Under the pieces are notes generated by a model, which had not been told where the DNA came from, made no database searches, and worked only from the letters and a program-made list of their open reading frames with translations. DNA of 14,050 nt from Verrucomicrobiota bacterium (lineage in GTDB: Bacteria > Verrucomicrobiota > Verrucomicrobiia > Limisphaerales > UBA11358), in NCBI GenBank assembly GCA_021323835.1, contig JAJPKI010000001.1:1-14050 (forward strand), read 5' to 3'. The position numbers were made by a program, and so were the translations under genes. Each line of letters starts with the position of its first letter. Position 1 is the stretch's first letter. This document shows positions 1-6,915 of this stretch, piece after piece.

Positions 1-680
1 TAAGCGTTTCGTTAGATGGCGAGAACAAGAGCGTGTTCACCGCGTTGGTCAGTATCAATCCGACCGTTCGATTGCCTTCCGCCAGGCCATTGTTTATCAC
101 CGGCATCCGCGCAACAATGTCCGTATCACCGGGATTAAATGTCACAGTGAAATTAGTCTGCACATAGTCCGTGACGGGAATTGCCGTGCCGTTGGTAGTT
201 GTATAGAAATCTACTGTGCAGGTATTGCTGACGCCGCCCTGCCGGATAATATCAATTGACGCCAAACCATCCGGAGTATTTTTCAAAACAGAATAGGCGG
301 TGGATTTGAAACTGATTCCATTATCGTCATTCAAAATGGTCAACACTGCCGTCGGCTGGACACCCATGCCTCCTGCCGGCACCGGATTGGTAAGCGACAA
401 ATTTACAGTTAGATTTGGGGTAATGACAAAGTCATCCATTACCGGAACAATAACCGTTCTCAAAACTTCGCCGGCCGGAAAGTCCACATTTACATTTTGC
501 GGAGTATAGTTGATGCCGGGAACGGCTGTGCCGTTGGTGGCGGTAAAGGTGATGAAGACATCGCCCGAACCGTCAACATTCGTGCCACTGGTGCCGCCGG
601 TGCGGCGAATAGTGATTTGCGCAAAGGCGCCATTTTCGTCAACTTGAAACGCCGAGGACGTAAATTCAAATTGGCCGGAA
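1..680 (-). repeat. Calx-beta-like domains 7 and 8 (the last cut by the window edge)
   Basis: Domain 7 (about 680-310) shows FQVDENGAFAQITIRRTGG, FTATNGTAVPGINYTP, FPAGEVLRTVIVPVMDD and ends with AVLTILNDD. It directly follows delta-60 array II. Domain 8 (about 310 to 1) shows YSVLKNTPDGLASIDIIRQG, TTNGTAIPVTDYVQ and FNPGDTDIVARMPVINNG, and runs out of the window before its closing acidic motif. Confidence 0.8.
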
Positions 681-3600
681 CCGGTCATTGAGCCGCCGTA
701 AATGCGCGCGATGTTTTCGCTGAGCTGGTCGTTATATTCGCTGAAATTACCGCCAATAATAATCATTCCATCGGATGGCTCAATTACCAGCGCATCCACG
801 TCGCCGTTCGCGCCGTCGCCGAAATTAATTGTCGGGTCAGTGGCGCCCGTCGGCAGCAACCGCGTGATATGGTTGCGGGTCACGCTGTTCGCCTGGATAA
901 ATTGGCCAACGAGAAGAATGCGGTTGTCCGGTTGCAACGCGATGCCTTCGACAGAATCGCTCGTGCCCGCAGTGAAACCAAGGTCTCGCGTTCCATCGGC
1001 ATTCAGCCGGACTAAATGATTCGCGGATGCGCCATTGAAGTTGGTGAAACTGCCGCCGACAACTATTTTGCCATCCGGTTGAAGGGCAAGGGCGCGCACT
1101 GCGTCGCCGGGGCCGATGCCGAGGTTGGAATTGAAATTCGTGTCGGTTGAGCCGTCGGCGTTCAAACGCGCCAAACGATTCACCGGCGTTCCGTTGAAAT
1201 GAGTGAATGTGCCGCCAATTAACAATTTGCCGGCATAGAGTGAATTCGTTGGATAGACCGCAACGGCATAGACTGTGCCGTCAGCGCCTGAGCCAACCGT
1301 AAATGACGTGTCCGCCGAACCGTCGTTGTTTAAGCGCGCTAAACCCGGGCTCGAAACGCCACTGATATTTCCAAACGCGCCACCGACATAAATCTTTCTG
1401 ACGGCATTAGTGCCGCTGACAATAAATGTTTCAGCCAGCGCATTCACAAAATTGTCCGCACCGGCGCCCGGATTGAAACTCGTGTCCAGCGAACCGTCTG
1501 TCATCATTCGCGCGATGAAATTGCGATGGACGCCGTCCACGAAGCTGAATGAACCGCCAAGCAAAATACGGTCATCCGTCTGGCTGACGATGGACAATAC
1601 CGGGCCGTTGGCGCCGGCTAAACCGGAAAGGAATGTCGTATCGAGCGTTCTATCCGTGTTCAACCGCGCGATGCGACCTTCGCCCACGGTTCCGACGGCA
1701 GTGAAATTACCGCCGGCAAGAATTTGGCCGTTGGACTGGAGCGCCAGCGCAAAGACGTTTCCATTTAATCCCGGCAAATCCAAGCCGACATCGGGCGAAG
1801 AGCCGGGCGGCCGGTTGAAACTGTCCGCATCCAAAATCTGCACTTGCGCATTTACGATAGTGCCTAGAGCCGCATTCGTAGGATTGGACAAGGTCACGTT
1901 GAAATAAAAATTCGTCGGCACGAAATCCGGTGTTCCATCCGGCAGGACAGGCACGTTAAAGCTCGCGCTGATTTGACCCGGCGCAAAGGCCAGAGTGCCG
2001 GAAGTGGCTGTGTAGTTGACCCCGCTGGCAGTATTTGCGCCATTGCTGGTCGCGTAATTCACCGAAACCGGACCGGTCGCGCCGCCGGTGCGGTTAACAG
2101 TCAGCGTCGCATAGCCGCCATTTTCATTGACGTGATAGATTGGCGCGCTGAATTGCAGTGTGCCATAGCTGTTATCATTGATAATTGTCAGCGTGGCATT
2201 GCTGACTAGACCCATCAAGGCCGGCGTATTGGTAATGCCGAGCTTTGGATTGAAGAGCGAAACTTTGAACTGTCGGTTGCCGCCGACGGTGCCGGTATTA
2301 ATAAGCGGAATAGATACCGCCTTGGAAGAAACGTCGCCACTATTCCAGCTTAATGTATTGGTCGAGCCAATATAATCTATGCCGTTCGTGGCGCCGTTTG
2401 GCGGCGCACCATTGGTTGTCCCGTATTGAATGGAAATGCTGCCTAAACTGCCGGCCACACGATTGACAATGAATGTTAAAACACCCGAGCTTTCGTTTCC
2501 TGAAAAATTATTGGTTGTCAAAGTTAAATAACCTTGATAATTCGGATTAATCAAACGCAAGGTGGCATTTGAAATTCCAAACGTTGCGCCGGGCGGCGAA
2601 TTACCCAATTGAGACAAGGCGAGGGCGACCGTCTTTTCAACAATATTGGTGGAAATAATGCCGGCATTTTTGACGGTAACATTGAATCCATTGCTAATCA
2701 CGCCTTGGTTGAAGGTGAGATTTAAATTCGTCAGCCCGACGTAATCTGTGCCTACAACGGCCGTGCTATTGCTGTTGATGGCCGAGTATTTCATCGAGAT
2801 GTTGCCCTGCACGCCGTTGCTGCGAAGCACTGAAACGGCGGGGAATAGATTGGTGGCGATAAAACTGGACGAACTAAAACCGAACACACCCGGTTTTTGA
2901 GTGTCATCAACAATCGTCAAAGGCGCGGCGGAAGCGCCTAGCGCGCTGCCCAGTGGAATATTTTCACCGCCAAGATAGAACTGATCGGCCTGCGCAGGAT
3001 TGGCAAGTTGAAAGGCTGCGCTGATATTGCCTGCCGTCTGGCTCTTAATGATGCTGACGGTAACAAGCGACTGGTTATTAATTGCGGAATCGGAGCGTGT
3101 CAAAGATAGTCCGTAAGGGTCAACCAGGAATCCATTCGGGCCGTTCAATCCGTCCTCACGCATGCGTGAAGGATTGATGAGGTATATCCAGTCTATCCAA
3201 TACATGGGCGGCATGGCATTGTAGATATAGTCTACGCCACTCTGCGCCAATCCGGGTGTGACTGAAAAATTCGCCGAGATAGGGCCTAAATTGCCGTTAG
3301 TGCGCACAATGCCCACAGAAAGCGAGGACTGGCTCTTATTCGCCGAATAACTGGTCTGTTTCAACCCCATGTTCCCAGGCCCGGGCGTCGCGCCGCCAAT
3401 CAAGCGCGCGATACCGCTGCGATTACGAACACCATCACGAGTCTTGGGTTCGACCCACAGGTTCGGGTCGCCGAAACTTTCTATGTAGCCGAATTCATCG
3501 TCTAATGTATTGCATACATTTGTGTCCGCCTCGCCGCCGCCGACTTGTTGGAACGAGCCGCCAATCAAAACACCGCCGTCACTTTGGACGCCAGAAGCAA

Positions 3601-6600
3601 ATACAGCGGGACTGTCATACGAATAAATTCGCTTCAAGCCTGCAAATTGATTGTAGGCCGTATCCATGAAAGTGGTATCCACAGTGCCGTTTGAATATAA
3701 ACGGGTAAAGCCGCGACGATGTGTGCCATTGAATGAAGAGAATTGGCCGCCGATATACATTGTTCCGTCTAATTGCTGAAGAGCAATGTTGTAGACCACG
3801 TCGTCCGCGCCACTGCCGATAAAGAAATTAGTTGTATCTATCGAACCATCTTTGTTTAGACGAACAATATGGTTGTAGGAACTGCCATTGACGTGAGTGA
3901 ACACACCGCCCGCAACTACCTGGTCGTTCAATTGCCAGCCAATGGTCAATACTTTGTTATCAGGACCCGTCCCGGGGTTGAATGAAGTATCTAAAGTGCC
4001 GTTAGTCAGGTTAAACCGCGCAATGTTGGCATAAGATTGTCCAGCTACATTAAACTGGCCGCCTACAAGAATGCCTTTGTTATTTTGTGGAATACTAAGC
4101 GTTGCATTGTAGGACCATACCGTGCCCACCGGCCCACCGCCCTGATCCATGACTATAGTGATGAGATTTGTAGTGATACCTCCCGTCGGCCCAAATGGGA
4201 GGACAATCGTTCCGATGCCGTTGGTCCAGCCGGTGTCATAAATGAGAGCGCCGGTTCCCGCCGGAGTATTCGTATCGCCGTAAAAAATTTTCATGTCATC
4301 CGGAATACTGAACATATTGTAATTGACCGTCAGCGTTCCTGAGGTAACAGTGCCAAGATTAATAACTTGAATATCTTCATTGCTTCCACCGGCCGCGTTG
4401 CGATTGAGATTTAAAAGCACTGATGGCGGAAGCGCCAGCGAGTAGACCGGACCGTTAAGTGTGTTGCTGGGATTAAAAGTTGAATCCAACGAACCATCAG
4501 AGTTAAGCCTCGCCAGATAATTTCGAGAAACACCGTCTACATGGGTAAAATCACCGCCGATAACAACCTTGCCATCGGATTGCACTGCCACGGCGCGAAC
4601 GGGCGCGTCTGCGCCTGAACCTTTGGAAGTCGAAAATGGCGAATCCAACGAACCATCAGCATTTACTCGGGCAAAATAACCAACTCCATTGCCATCATAC
4701 GAATTAAATGCGCCGCCGATAATAAACCGGTTACCGGAAGCCGCCACCGCATTGACGGCTCCGTTGGGGCCGTCTCCGGGGTTAAAGGAAGTATCCATTG
4801 AGCCGTCAGTGTTTAGAAGCGCAATGTCGTTTTGCCCGACGCCGTTGTAGGTAGAGAAGTCGCCGGCAATCATCGTCTCATCATTTGTCAAAACCGTGAG
4901 GCTAAAAACTTCGCCGCCGACGCCGGGGTTATTCAAATTATTGCCCGGCCACGTCTGGGGAATTTGGTTCGGCGGCAAGGCCAGACGGCTATTAAAGTCT
5001 GCATTGTAAAGCTGGTCTACCGAGCCGGCTGGAGGATTTTGGTCGTTAAATAGAATCGTCACGGTAGCTTCATTGACCATGCCTACGAGCAAGGGATTGT
5101 TGTTGTCCTCGCGATAGAGCTGGATGCGGAAGTCTTTGTTGAATTTAGTCAGATGACTCGTCGGAACAGTGAATGTAATTGGCTGAAAAAGTGCGCCCGA
5201 GCCTTTATTCGGAAAATTAATCGTGCCTTGCGCCATGACAAAATCCGAATTTCGTCCGCGAAAAACATTATTTGTCGGCGGCGTGGGAACCGCGTAGTCA
5301 GAGCCCGGTTGCAGAGGGAAATAGACATTTCCTTCCTCCGAGGCGTCCTGGTCATCGTCCAGAAAATTGTTCACGCGATAATTCAGAGTTTGCGACGCGG
5401 TATTGGTGCCAAACCGTTCCACCCAAATAGTAACTTGCGTCCACGGGCTATTTGTCCCGTTGACGTCCGCCGGCACGCGATAGTTGGCTTTTTGAAAATT
5501 AAAAATGGCGTTGGTTGGAAAAAGGGCTTGCACGAAATTTGTAAAAAGAATCGGATTGTTATTCTGGTCAAAGCCATTTGTAGTGACTTGTCGGACCATA
5601 TCCGGCCCATAAGGGTCGGCATTAACATTTAAAATTTTGACCATCGCCGTGCTGAATTCCGGGTCAATACGCGGTTGCGAAACATCCCCGGATTCCAACG
5701 GGTCGAGTTGCGGATTGAAAAGAGTAACTCCGAATACGCGATTGCTCTGGTCTCCAAATGTCAATCCGCGATTAACGATTGGAACCAAAATAGTTTTGCT
5801 CATTTCATTATCGTCAAAAACGAGCGTGCCACTGACGGGCGTGTAATCAAAAAAAGCTGTCGCGGGGAAGTCGTTGGTCGGAATAGAAGCAAGATCTGTC
5901 CCATCCACAGTCGAATAGTCAACCATGACACGTCCTACCGAACCCGCGGTGCGCGTCACCGTCACCAGAACGCCGGGAACATTGTAAGTGTAATAGGTCA
6001 GGACCGTTGAGTTAGCGCTGACATTCAATCCCGAAGGCGTGAGGCTTTCAGTTTCCGCAGCCTGATAGAGCGGCAGTCCTGTTGAAAAATCCTTGTCTTC
6101 CGTCGCAAAACGAAATGCACCGGATGATTTATAAGCCCAATTTAATTGAATAGGGCCGGTTAAATTCTTTGTATCTACAACAAAATAATAAACCGTTCCG
6201 CCTTTGGCCGTGAAATGAAGATGGCTTGGACCGTTATATGGCTGAGAATAGTAGTGCAATGGCGGCAGCAATTCACTGGTTCCAAAAATAGAGTTATTAA
6301 ACTGGAAAGGCAAATTGGCATAGTCGCCGCTCGCACTGATGTTATTTTGCGGGATGCCGCTGTTAAGCGGAAACAAATCATCGTTAGCAGCCACCTGCGT
6401 CAAGCCGGACAAGTTATTCCCGGTATAAATGCCCAAAACAGTATCTATATTGACCAAAGCAACATTAGTTATGTCAAATTGGAAAGTTATTGGGTCAAAG
6501 GAAACATTTGTGAAGAGTGTCGTGCTTCCAACCGTATCCAATTCTACATCGCCATCCTGTGGCGCAGTCCATTGATACCAAACCGGAGAAACGGCGCCAT

Positions 6601-6826
6601 AACCCCCAATGACAATACCGCTCTGTTCGGGAAAGAAACCCGTGTTGTCCACCGTCGTGTTGCCCCAGCCGCCGTCCAAAATAAATGGGTCGGCGAACGT
6701 GCCGCTGCCGTCCGCGCGGCAAAAAGTTCCCGCCAGTCCTAGTAACGCGATTAATGCCAGCTTGACGAAACCGGCTACCCGAAAGGCGTTAAACGCCTTC
6801 CGGCCTGCAAATGTTTGCATGCTCAT
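1..6826 (-). CDS. Giant exported PPC / Calx-beta / delta-60 repeat protein (3' end outside window)
   Basis: Reading from ATG 6826 gives 2275 codons with no stop; the frame is still open at base 1, so the C terminus lies outside the window. I checked the frame at several points and found no shift. A second ATG two codons on (6820) is an alternative start; in-frame stops lie at the octamer repeat upstream. Residues 1-38 are a signal peptide (KLALIALLGLAGTFCRA, then D39). Order: PPC-like domain about 40-235 (IDTVLGIYTG, VAANDD, YYFVVDT); Calx-beta-like 1 about 265-400 and 2 about 430-595; delta-60 array I 628-1145 with an inserted domain at 800-914; Calx-beta-like 3-6 about 1151-1669; delta-60 array II 1677-2046; Calx-beta-like 7 about 2050-2174; part of number 8. 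Delta-60 units (TIGR02608/DUF5122 type) are about 52 residues and are predicted propeller blades; Calx-beta domains bind calcium and act as rod-like spacers. A long calcium-dependent surface or adhesion protein is the likely class, by inference. No catalytic motif was seen. Confidence 0.93.
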   Translation of the reverse strand, partial: MSMQTFAGRKAFNAFRVAGFVKLALIALLGLAGTFCRADGSGTFADPFILDGGWGNTTVDNTGFFPEQSGIVIGGYGAVSPVWYQWTAPQDGDVELDTVGSTTLFTNVSFDPITFQFDITNVALVNIDTVLGIYTGNNLSGLTQVAANDDLFPLNSGIPQNNISASGDYANLPFQFNNSIFGTSELLPPLHYYSQPYNGPSHLHFTAKGGTVYYFVVDTKNLTGPIQLNWAYKSSGAFRFATEDKDFSTGLPLYQAAETESLTPSGLNVSANSTVLTYYTYNVPGVLVTVTRTAGSVGRVMVDYSTVDGTDLASIPTNDFPATAFFDYTPVSGTLVFDDNEMSKTILVPIVNRGLTFGDQSNRVFGVTLFNPQLDPLESGDVSQPRIDPEFSTAMVKILNVNADPYGPDMVRQVTTNGFDQNNNPILFTNFVQALFPTNAIFNFQKANYRVPADVNGTNSPWTQVTIWVERFGTNTASQTLNYRVNNFLDDDQDASEEGNVYFPLQPGSDYAVPTPPTNNVFRGRNSDFVMAQGTINFPNKGSGALFQPITFTVPTSHLTKFNKDFRIQLYREDNNNPLLVGMVNEATVTILFNDQNPPAGSVDQLYNADFNSRLALPPNQIPQTWPGNNLNNPGVGGEVFSLTVLTNDETMIAGDFSTYNGVGQNDIALLNTDGSMDTSFNPGDGPNGAVNAVAASGNRFIIGGAFNSYDGNGVGYFARVNADGSLDSPFSTSKGSGADAPVRAVAVQSDGKVVIGGDFTHVDGVSRNYLARLNSDGSLDSTFNPSNTLNGPVYSLALPPSVLLNLNRNAAGGSNEDIQVINLGTVTSGTLTVNYNMFSIPDDMKIFYGDTNTPAGTGALIYDTGWTNGIGTIVLPFGPTGGITTNLITIVMDQGGGPVGTVWSYNATLSIPQNNKGILVGGQFNVAGQSYANIARFNLTNGTLDTSFNPGTGPDNKVLTIGWQLNDQVVAGGVFTHVNGSSYNHIVRLNKDGSIDTTNFFIGSGADDVVYNIALQQLDGTMYIGGQFSSFNGTHRRGFTRLYSNGTVDTTFMDTAYNQFAGLKRIYSYDSPAVFASGVQSDGGVLIGGSFQQVGGGEADTNVCNTLDDEFGYIESFGDPNLWVEPKTRDGVRNRSGIARLIGGATPGPGNMGLKQTSYSANKSQSSLSVGIVRTNGNLGPISANFSVTPGLAQSGVDYIYNAMPPMYWIDWIYLINPSRMREDGLNGPNGFLVDPYGLSLTRSDSAINNQSLVTVSIIKSQTAGNISAAFQLANPAQADQFYLGGENIPLGSALGASAAPLTIVDDTQKPGVFGFSSSSFIATNLFPAVSVLRSNGVQGNISMKYSAINSNSTAVVGTDYVGLTNLNLTFNQGVISNGFNVTVKNAGIISTNIVEKTVALALSQLGNSPPGATFGISNATLRLINPNYQGYLTLTTNNFSGNESSGVLTFIVNRVAGSLGSISIQYGTTNGAPPNGATNGIDYIGSTNTLSWNSGDVSSKAVSIPLINTGTVGGNRQFKVSLFNPKLGITNTPALMGLVSNATLTIINDNSYGTLQFSAPIYHVNENGGYATLTVNRTGGATGPVSVNYATSNGANTASGVNYTATSGTLAFAPGQISASFNVPVLPDGTPDFVPTNFYFNVTLSNPTNAALGTIVNAQVQILDADSFNRPPGSSPDVGLDLPGLNGNVFALALQSNGQILAGGNFTAVGTVGEGRIARLNTDRTLDTTFLSGLAGANGPVLSIVSQTDDRILLGGSFSFVDGVHRNFIARMMTDGSLDTSFNPGAGADNFVNALAETFIVSGTNAVRKIYVGGAFGNISGVSSPGLARLNNDGSADTSFTVGSGADGTVYAVAVYPTNSLYAGKLLIGGTFTHFNGTPVNRLARLNADGSTDTNFNSNLGIGPGDAVRALALQPDGKIVVGGSFTNFNGASANHLVRLNADGTRDLGFTAGTSDSVEGIALQPDNRILLVGQFIQANSVTRNHITRLLPTGATDPTINFGDGANGDVDALVIEPSDGMIIIGGNFSEYNDQLSENIARIYGGSMTGSGQFEFTSSAFQVDENGAFAQITIRRTGGTSGTNVDGSGDVFITFTATNGTAVPGINYTPQNVNVDFPAGEVLRTVIVPVMDDFVITPNLTVNLSLTNPVPAGGMGVQPTAVLTILNDDNGISFKSTAYSVLKNTPDGLASIDIIRQGGVSNTCTVDFYTTTNGTAIPVTDYVQTNFTVTFNPGDTDIVARMPVINNGLAEGNRTVGLILTNAVNTLLFSPSNETL
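691..1797 (-). repeat. Delta-60 array II: seven uninterrupted repeats
   Basis: The GGxF-type cores lie at about 1715 (LAGGNF), 1555 (LLGGSF), 1380 (YVGGAF), 1220 (LIGGTF), 1060 (VVGGSF), 907 (LLVGQF) and 755 (IIGGNF). Spacing is about 150-175 bases. Repeat 5 is close to consensus (VRALALQPDGKIVVGGSF, HLVRLNADG). The array ends with IARIYGG, again without a DTSFNPG strand, and starts after a DVGLDLPGLNG remnant that can supply that strand. Confidence 0.9.
1820..3375 (-). repeat. Four tandem Calx-beta-like domains (numbers 3-6 of the giant protein)
   Basis: Approximate limits are 3375-2893, 2892-2536, 2535-2170 and 2165-1820. Domain 6 is the most typical: VNENGGYATLTVNRTGG, VSVNYATSNG, SGTLAFAPGQ, and a closing VQILDADS. 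Domain 5 has FIVNRVAGSLGSISIQYGTT and closes with TLTIINDNS. Domain 4 is weaker, and domain 3 is atypical because an aromatic-rich insertion replaces its middle. Calx-beta domains bind calcium through acidic residues at the domain ends; several copies here have Asn where Asp/Glu is usual. Confidence 0.75.
3394..4945 (-). repeat. Delta-60 array I: seven repeats, the fourth interrupted by an inserted domain
   Basis: The GGxF-type cores lie at about 4865 (IAGDF), 4715 (IIGGAF), 4560 (VIGGDF), 4060 (LVGGQF), 3910 (VAGGVF), 3750 (YIGGQF) and 3560 (LIGGSF). Each is followed by ARLN/ARVN-like and DGS.D(T/S).F strands. Consensus of one unit: VxAvAvQxDGKilIGGxFtxvnGvxRnxiARLNxDGSlDtsFNPGxG. Spacing is about 150-160 bases except where repeat 4 carries an extra domain and repeat 7 carries extra loops. 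The last copy ends in IARLIGG without the DTSFNPG strand, while a DFN...NNPG-like remnant precedes the first copy. Confidence 0.88.
4085..4429 (-). other. Proprotein-convertase-P-domain-like module inserted into delta-60 repeat 4
   Basis: Repeat 4 begins normally (GPVYSLAL) and resumes with KGILVGGQFNVAG. In between, residues of about 800-914 form a separate beta domain: LNLNRNAAGGSNEDIQVINL, GTVTSGTLTVNYN, IPDDMKIFYGD, ALIYDTGWTNGIGTIVLPFG, ITIVMDQGGGPVGTVWSYNA. This pattern (GTV...TVNYNxFxIPDDMxIxY, IYDTG, GPG-like turn, TIVMxxGG, TxWxYxA) is a non-catalytic P-domain-like beta-sandwich found in exported planctomycete and verrucomicrobial proteins. The family name is a judgement by eye. Confidence 0.6.
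6120..6709 (-). other. PPC-like N-terminal domain with enlarged loops (residues about 40-235 of the giant protein)
   Basis: The hallmarks appear in order: VWYQWTAPQDGDVELDTVGS, IDTVLGIYTGNNLSGLTQVA, NDD, LHFTAKGGTVYYFVVDT and IQLNW. In the usual exported PPC-like domain TxGS runs almost directly into the (F/I)DTVLaVYTG strand. Here about 25 residues separate them, and the stretch between NDD and the HFTA strand is also longer than usual. PPC-like domains are non-catalytic beta-sandwiches of exported bacterial proteins. Confidence 0.7.
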
Positions 6827-6915
6827 CTTCACAAGTTTTACTGCCTTCAGACTCAAGGGTTTCGTTTTCGTTAAAACCTATTAACCTATTTTTTCACTAT
6901 AAATTCAACCCAAAA
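6827..6915 (-). promoter_or_regulatory. 89-base gap with a weak promoter-like pair ahead of the giant gene
   Basis: This is the only non-coding stretch of any size in the window. Read on the minus strand it is AT-rich and contains TTGAAT (6908-6903), 17 bases, then GTTAAT (6885-6880). This is a poor match to a sigma-70 promoter (about 4 of 6 at the -10), but correctly spaced. A perfect tandem octamer overlaps the -10. There is no hairpin plus T-run, so I see no terminator for the upstream gene. An internal promoter is possible; simple read-through is at least as likely. Confidence 0.2.
6875..6890 (-). repeat. Perfect tandem octamer (AATAGGTT twice)
   Basis: On the minus strand AATAGGTT occurs twice head to tail with no spacer, about 50 bases upstream of the giant gene's ATG and overlapping the candidate -10. 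The in-frame stops TAA and TAG that close the upstream reading frame of the giant gene lie inside it. It could be an operator half-site pair or chance in AT-rich DNA. Confidence 0.5.

Noticed and set aside
691..4945. Regular 150-160 base periodicity as a CRISPR or DNA satellite
   Set aside because: The units are translated, share only protein-level consensus and have no identical DNA repeats. They are delta-60 protein repeats.
5153..5632. Plus-strand open frame of 159 codons, with others of up to 175 codons between 300 and 8316
   Set aside because: All lie inside the long minus-strand genes, have Arg/Ile-rich or Ser/Pro-rich sequence without motifs, and are mirror frames of real coding DNA.
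6495..6722. Minus-strand 75-codon frame near the start of the giant gene
   Set aside because: It is an out-of-frame reading of the signal-peptide and PPC-like coding region. The correct frame from 6826 stays open across it.
6715..6726. Possible lipoprotein cysteine at the end of the giant protein's signal peptide (GTFC)
   Set aside because: Phe precedes the cysteine, which does not fit a lipobox. An ordinary cleavage after CRA is more likely.
6827..6850. Non-ATG starts (GTG or TTG) upstream of 6826 for the giant gene
   Set aside because: The frame is open for about 17 codons upstream, but no Shine-Dalgarno supports these starts and ATG 6826 already gives a complete signal peptide.
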